A stretch of DNA of 64,000 nucleotides from Lachnoclostridium edouardi. GTDB lineage: Bacteria; Bacillota; Clostridia; Lachnospirales; Lachnospiraceae. Shown in pieces: positions 60,247 through 64,000 of this stretch (positions are counted from its first letter, which is position 1; each line of letters opens with the position of its first letter). The stretch lies in contig NZ_OESQ01000001.1 of the NCBI RefSeq assembly GCF_900240245.1, forward strand, positions 3,124,678 to 3,188,677, in the 5' to 3' direction. The notes below the pieces were generated by a model, which saw only the letters and a list, made by a program, of their open reading frames with translations, was not told the origin of the DNA and did no database searches. The position numbers and the translations under genes are program-made.

Positions 60247-61314
60247 ATGAAAAAAATAATTTCAACAGTAATGGCTTTATCATTGGCATTATCTTTAGCA
60301 GGCTGCGGCGGAGGCTCTTCCTCTGATTCTCAGACTGATACTAAAGCTCAGGCAGAGGGAGAAACAGTAGCTGCCACAGGAGAAGATTACGGAGAGTACA
60401 AATGGACTGCAGCCATGACAGTGGCGGAGACAACTACAAATTATAAAATGATGGAAAAATTTGCTCAGCTGTTAAATGAAAAAAGCGGCGGCACTATTAC
60501 TATAGATATTTACCCAGGAGGACAGTTAGGCAATACTACAGAATTTACAGAGGCAGTAGTAGGCGGTTCTATTGAAATTGGAACAGGTATGACTACAGAT
60601 TTAGTAGACTTTGTACCGGAAATGGGATTATTTGATATGCCTAACCTGTTTAAGGACATTGACCAGATGCGCAGCCTTCTTACAAGCGATTATGTGGAGA
60701 CAATGAACGATTACTGTGAGGCGGCGGGAGTTCATATGCTGGGCTTCTCTGACGCAGGCTTCCGCCAGCTGACTACCAACAAAAAAGTAGAAACCTTAGA
60801 TGATTTAAAGGGCCAGAAGGTGCGTACTATGACAAATCAGTATCATATTGCTTACTGGAACGCACTGGGAGCTTCAGCTACACCTATGCAGTTTACAGAA
60901 GTATTTATGGCTCTTCAGCAGAATACAATTGACGGAGAAGAAAATCCTTATATGAATATTGTGGGAAATAATATTCAGGAAGTGCAGAAGTACGTAGTAG
61001 AAACAAACCATTTAGGTCATATTATTACATTCTTTATGAACAATGATCTTTATCAAAGTCTGCCAGACAATACAAAGGCTCTTGTAGATGAATGTGCGGC
61101 TGAGGCAGTAGCTTATGCGGCCCAGGTTTCTGATGAAAGTATAGAGGCTGATAAGCAGACATGTATTGACGCAGGATGTGAAATAATTACTCTTTCAGAT
61201 GAAGATTATGCAAAGCTTCAAAGTGAAGGACAGGTTGTATACGATATGGTCCGCTCTGATCTGGGAGACGAAAAGGTTGATACGCTTCTGGATGCTGTAG
61301 CAGCATTAAATTAA
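60247..61314 (+). CDS. dctP: TRAP transporter substrate-binding lipoprotein (DctP type)
   Basis: A 355-residue extracytoplasmic binding protein. Signal peptide with lipobox LAGC, lipidated C20, then a Gly/Ser/Asp-rich linker. The mature domain has the DctP family pattern: LNEKSGGTITIDIYPGGQLGN near 78-98, GFSDAGFRQLTTNKK (near 170-184), KGQKVRTM with the ligand-pairing Arg, and FMALQQNTIDGEENPY. The Arg-based site fits a carboxylate-bearing ligand. AGGAAAGG precedes the ATG. Confidence 0.93.
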   Translation: MKKIISTVMALSLALSLAGCGGGSSSDSQTDTKAQAEGETVAATGEDYGEYKWTAAMTVAETTTNYKMMEKFAQLLNEKSGGTITIDIYPGGQLGNTTEFTEAVVGGSIEIGTGMTTDLVDFVPEMGLFDMPNLFKDIDQMRSLLTSDYVETMNDYCEAAGVHMLGFSDAGFRQLTTNKKVETLDDLKGQKVRTMTNQYHIAYWNALGASATPMQFTEVFMALQQNTIDGEENPYMNIVGNNIQEVQKYVVETNHLGHIITFFMNNDLYQSLPDNTKALVDECAAEAVAYAAQVSDESIEADKQTCIDAGCEIITLSDEDYAKLQSEGQVVYDMVRSDLGDEKVDTLLDAVAALN

Positions 61315-61331
61315 AAAGGAGTGTGCGCCCG

Positions 61332-62462
61332 TTGGATTTTTTAATTAAAAACGGCACAGTTTACGATCCGGCACATCATAAACTGTATCAGGGAGATGTT
61401 GCCCTGCATAAAGGAAAGATTGTAAAGCCAGAAGATTCCATAGAGTACCGCCAGGTAATTGACGCCTCCGGCTGTATTGTGACAACAGGGCTGATTGATT
61501 TCCACGTTCATTATATGCTGTACGGCACAGAAAACGGGGTAAACCCGGACGCCAATTCCTTTTGCTGTGGAATCACCACGGCAGTAGACGGTGGAACCTG
61601 TGGAGCAGGAGGATATGAGCTGTTTCATAAAAGCATTGTTTCCATGAGCCAGGTTCGCATTGTAAGCGATTTATTAGTGGCCTCAGGGGGACAGTCTAAC
61701 GACAGATATCCGGAAAACTTAGATCCTAAATTCTTTGATGAAGAAAAGATCTTGCAGCTTTTTGAACAATATCCTCAGCTGGTAGGATTAAAAACCAGAA
61801 TCTCTTCTAATATTATTGAGGCGGGCTTGGCGGAGAAATCTCTTGCCCGCACAGTAGAAATAGGGGAAAAGGCCGGTGTGCCGGTGATTGTTCACGTAAC
61901 AAATTGCAGTATTCCGCTGGACCGTTTAGCTTCTCTTTTAAGGCCCGGAGATGTAATCTGCCACATATACCATAATATAGGAAAACATACTTGTCTGGAT
62001 GAGGACGGCAGAGTGCTGGAAGGGCTGTGGGAGGCGAAAAAGAGAGGCGTACTTTTTGACGCCTGCAACGGCCGGTCTAATTATGATTTGGAAGTATGTC
62101 AAAAAGCAATTGCCCAGGGGTTTGTGCCGGATATTATCAGCAGCGACGTAAATGCCGCCAGCTGGTTTCTCCAGCCCCTTCACTCTCTGCCCAGAATCCT
62201 GTCTAAGTATCTGGACTTTGGAATGAGCATAGAGCAGGTGCTGGACGCCGCCACAATAGTTCCCGCCCGCCGTATAGGGCGGCCGGAATTAGGAAGCATG
62301 GCAGAGGGTACAGAAGGAGATATCTGTATTTTTAAACTGAAAAAAAAGCCGGTTTCTTACAGTGATATAAATGGCAATACATATGAAGGAACGCAGGTAC
62401 TTGTGCCTGCAATAACATTTAAAGCAGGCCGGTGCGTATACTGCCAGGCAGATTTCTGTTAA
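61332..62462 (+). CDS. Amidohydrolase/deacetylase family metallohydrolase
   Basis: A 376-residue TIM-barrel amidohydrolase of the dihydroorotase-like group. Metal ligands visible: HVH after LIDF (about 54-56), a possible carbamylated Lys in LKTRISS (near 155), His in VIVHVTN (near 190), His in CHIYHN (near 212) and Asp in SSDVN (near 270). AAGGAG at 61316-61321 fits the TTG at 61332 (10-base spacing) rather than the GTG at 61323 (1-base spacing). Right behind the TRAP genes, it probably hydrolyses the imported compound, for example an N-acyl or cyclic amide with a carboxylate; the exact substrate is open. Confidence 0.85.
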   Translation: MDFLIKNGTVYDPAHHKLYQGDVALHKGKIVKPEDSIEYRQVIDASGCIVTTGLIDFHVHYMLYGTENGVNPDANSFCCGITTAVDGGTCGAGGYELFHKSIVSMSQVRIVSDLLVASGGQSNDRYPENLDPKFFDEEKILQLFEQYPQLVGLKTRISSNIIEAGLAEKSLARTVEIGEKAGVPVIVHVTNCSIPLDRLASLLRPGDVICHIYHNIGKHTCLDEDGRVLEGLWEAKKRGVLFDACNGRSNYDLEVCQKAIAQGFVPDIISSDVNAASWFLQPLHSLPRILSKYLDFGMSIEQVLDAATIVPARRIGRPELGSMAEGTEGDICIFKLKKKPVSYSDINGNTYEGTQVLVPAITFKAGRCVYCQADFC

Positions 62463-62496
62463 AAAACAGTAATGCACGTGAAAGATCTTGGAAACT
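62462..62496 (+). repeat. Stop-codon-adjacent repeat, copy 2
   Basis: AAAAACAGTAATGCACGT start, TTGGAAACT end; 28 of 35 bases match 60015-60049. It begins at the stop of the amidohydrolase gene. Confidence 0.4.
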
Positions 62497-62584
62497 ATGG
62501 TGCAAGCCAGGTAAAAGTGTACAAAAGGGAAGGCCTGCTTAGTAGTAAATAATGCTGAAAATAAAACTTTGACTTTTCACCCCT

Positions 62585-62613
62585 TTGAGAAATAGCCAAA
62601 AAACTGATATAAT
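62585..62613 (+). promoter_or_regulatory. Promoter of the CarD-type gene
   Basis: TTGAGA (62585-62590), 17-base spacer, TATAAT (62608-62613). Confidence 0.75.
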
Positions 62614-62666
62614 TATAATAAGGAAGAAAAAGAAACAAAAGGCTGTTAGAAAAGGAGGACAATGCC

Positions 62667-63188
62667 ATGGAACAGTGGAAAGCAGGAGAGTATGTAGTCA
62701 GCGAAAATAGTGGAGTCTGCAAGGTGTTGGAGGTGGGTCCCCTGGACCTTAACAGCTCTCTGGTAGAGAAAAAACGGGAGTATTATACCATGGAGCCAGT
62801 CTCTAATAGATCTGGAAGAATTTATGTGCCTGTTGGCAGTACAAAATCCAGGATTCGCAAAGTAATGAACCGGGAAGCCGCTTTAAAACTAATTGATTCT
62901 ATGAAGGACATTGATTTAGTTTGGGTGGACAACGAGCGGACCAGGGAACAGGAATACAAAAACACAATAAAAGACTTTTCAGGCGAGGGCTGGATACGCA
63001 TTATGAAAACCATGTATCAGAGAAAGCAGATCAGGGGAACCCAGGGAAAACGCCTTACTTCAATAGATGAAAAATATTGGAAAATAGCAGAAAAGCATTT
63101 ATTTGAGGAACTGTCAATCGCTCTCCAGATTCCATATGAAAAGGTAGGAGAATTTATTGAAAGCAGAATTAAGGAACCAGTGAAATAA
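62667..63188 (+). CDS. CarD family transcription regulator
   Basis: A 173-residue protein of the CarD/CdnL type, which binds RNA polymerase beta subunit and modulates promoter opening. The N-terminal Tudor-like RID domain (GEYVVSENSGVCKVLEVGP, then YYTMEPV and GRIYVPVGSTK, residues 7-60) is clear; the C-terminal helical part carries the basic DNA-contacting region (about 85-150). Single gene with its own promoter and a very strong terminator; GGAGGAC lies about 8 bases before the ATG. Confidence 0.9.
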   Translation: MEQWKAGEYVVSENSGVCKVLEVGPLDLNSSLVEKKREYYTMEPVSNRSGRIYVPVGSTKSRIRKVMNREAALKLIDSMKDIDLVWVDNERTREQEYKNTIKDFSGEGWIRIMKTMYQRKQIRGTQGKRLTSIDEKYWKIAEKHLFEELSIALQIPYEKVGEFIESRIKEPVK

Positions 63189-63191
63189 AAC

Positions 63192-63215
63192 ACAGGCACT
63201 AAGTGCTCATAACAA
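63192..63215 (+). repeat. Copy D of dispersed repeat
   Basis: ACAGGCACTAAGTGCTCATA with AACAA after it. It lies between the CarD stop and the terminator, and matches copies B and C over 23-24 bases. Confidence 0.65.
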
Positions 63216-63222
63216 AACACAG

Positions 63223-63269
63223 GCCATTGCAAAATAGATGAGAAATGATCTATTTTGCAATGGCTTTTT
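63223..63269 (+). terminator. Strong intrinsic terminator after CarD-type gene
   Basis: A perfect 17-base stem, 63223-63239 with 63248-63264 (arms GCCATTGCAAAATAGAT and its complement), 8-base loop, then TTTTTA. Confidence 0.95.
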
Positions 63270-63344
63270 ATTGATTGTTAGGGCAAAGCCCTGTTTACCA
63301 TTGTGGAGTTTTTCGTTGATCCGAAAAACGGAACTTTGGAAAAC

Positions 63345-63995
63345 AAATAAACCACCTGCTATGCAGGTGAGTTAGAATTGCTTCAGCTTATAGCAAAAAA
63401 CCTCCAGTGTTATAATTAATGTAAGGTTCGCCAACCGCATTAATAAACAAAGGAGGTATCCATATGGATAGTAACAGTTTATCACATACAAAATGGAATT
63501 GTAAGTATCATATTGTATTTGCACCAAAATATAGGAGAAAAATAGCATACGGAAAAATAAAACAGGATATAGCAAATATTTTAAGTATGTTATGCAAAAG
63601 AAAAGGTGTAAAAATTGTAGAAGCAGAGATATGTCCAGATCATGTACATAGGCTAGTAGAAATTCCGCCAAGCATTAGTGTATCGTATTTTGTAGGGTAT
63701 TTGAAAGGAAAAAGTACACTTATGATATTTGAAAGACATACAAATTTGAAATATAAATATGGAAATAGACATTTTTGGTGTCGAGGATATTATGTAGATA
63801 CGGTAGGGAAAAATGCAAAGAAAATACAGGAATATATAGCAAATCAGTTACAAGAAGATTTGGAATATGATCAGATGACACTGAAAGAGTATATTGACCC
63901 GTTTACGGGTGAGCCAGTAAAAGCAAACAAATAAAATAAGCCCTTTAGGGCTTAGTAGGTAAATGATGTTGCGCTTGGCGAACCTATTTCGGAGA
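63345..63995 (+). mobile_element. IS200/IS605-type insertion sequence (single tnpA)
   Basis: The transposase gene is flanked by hairpins expected for single-strand transposition: CACCTGC/GCAGGTG (63353-63359 with 63363-63369, TAT loop) on the left and AAGCCCT/AGGGCTT (63938-63944 with 63947-63953) on the right. AGGTTCGCCAA at 63424-63434 is perfectly inverted at 63975-63985. The outer ends are not defined, as the window stops shortly after. Confidence 0.65.
63464..63934 (+). CDS. tnpA: IS200-like Y1 transposase
   Basis: A 156-residue HUH single-strand transposase. HVH motif at H60-V61-H62 (PDHVHRLVEIPP), catalytic Tyr probably Y124 in KIQEYIANQ, and the KYHIVFAPKYRRK start (14-26) is highly typical. 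Length is normal for IS200. AAGGAGG precedes the ATG. No TnpB partner is visible, so this is an IS200-type single-gene element. The sequence is AT-rich compared with the rest of the window. Confidence 0.95.
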   Translation: MDSNSLSHTKWNCKYHIVFAPKYRRKIAYGKIKQDIANILSMLCKRKGVKIVEAEICPDHVHRLVEIPPSISVSYFVGYLKGKSTLMIFERHTNLKYKYGNRHFWCRGYYVDTVGKNAKKIQEYIANQLQEDLEYDQMTLKEYIDPFTGEPVKANK

Positions 63996-64000
63996 GTCTT

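Overview
The window looks like a chromosomal segment of a spore-forming anaerobic member of the Lachnospiraceae / Clostridium cluster XIVa. The signs are an alpha/beta-type small acid-soluble spore protein, CotF-like coat proteins, clostridial-style ilv-leu genes, a class Ia ribonucleotide reductase, an oxygen-independent (cbi-type) cobalamin operon, strong AGGAGG ribosome binding sites, AGA-rich codon use and moderate GC content. Species cannot be fixed from the sequence alone. I see no tRNA, rRNA, prophage or CRISPR array.

Layout. 1-7300: end of a secreted/acidic unknown protein, a possible small RNA or leader, a zinc alcohol dehydrogenase, thioredoxin, a TetR-RsgA pair with a clear double operator, a dead GNAT gene, and a split chromate-type transporter with a divergent LysR. 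7370-11370: an Asn-rich DUF4397 protein, an alpha/beta hydrolase-NUDIX fusion, a nitroreductase and an L,D-transpeptidase-like protein. 11400-17881: an envelope acylation cluster (choline-binding-repeat transglutaminase, SGNH-like membrane protein, small secreted protein, FkbH-type HAD protein, acyl carrier protein, MBOAT acyltransferase). 17950-22506: ilvN, ilvC, a convergent LysR, leuC, leuD. 22640-25261: YkgJ-type cysteine cluster protein, FMN riboswitch plus ribU, a PNPOx-type protein and two coat-like proteins. 25432-26716: a likely toxin-antitoxin unit with an HTH-DUF3990 fusion. 26860-32829: nrdAB, a PadR-HAAS-DUF4097-PspC envelope operon and a SASP. 32826-44329: a twelve-gene cobalamin operon ending in a galactose-type binding protein. 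44331-52520: BrkB-like membrane protein, heterodimeric ABC exporter, M16C lipoprotein peptidase and a secreted unknown. 52675-55502: DUF1540 protein, GNAT, a ferredoxin plus membrane Fe-S pair, a second secreted unknown and a shrunken Phd-type antitoxin. 55568-57013: infC-rpmI-rplT with an attenuator leader and an AUU start. 57019-62462: LysR, a TRAP transporter (Q, M, P) and an amidohydrolase. 62585-64000: CarD-type regulator and an IS200-like element.

How it works together. Most units are self-contained operons with 1-8 bp stop/start overlaps. The most interesting is the envelope cluster: FkbH proteins are known to load a glyceryl unit from 1,3-bisphosphoglycerate onto an acyl carrier protein, and here that pair sits next to an MBOAT membrane acyltransferase and an SGNH-like exported protein. 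This suggests a route that attaches a glyceryl-derived group to a surface polymer, laid out like the dlt system but with different chemistry. Regulation visible in the sequence includes an FMN riboswitch, an L20-type attenuator, TetR and PadR double palindromes, a shared TGTGA-N5-TCACA palindrome in front of thioredoxin and ferredoxin genes, and a four-copy dispersed repeat of about 30 bp.
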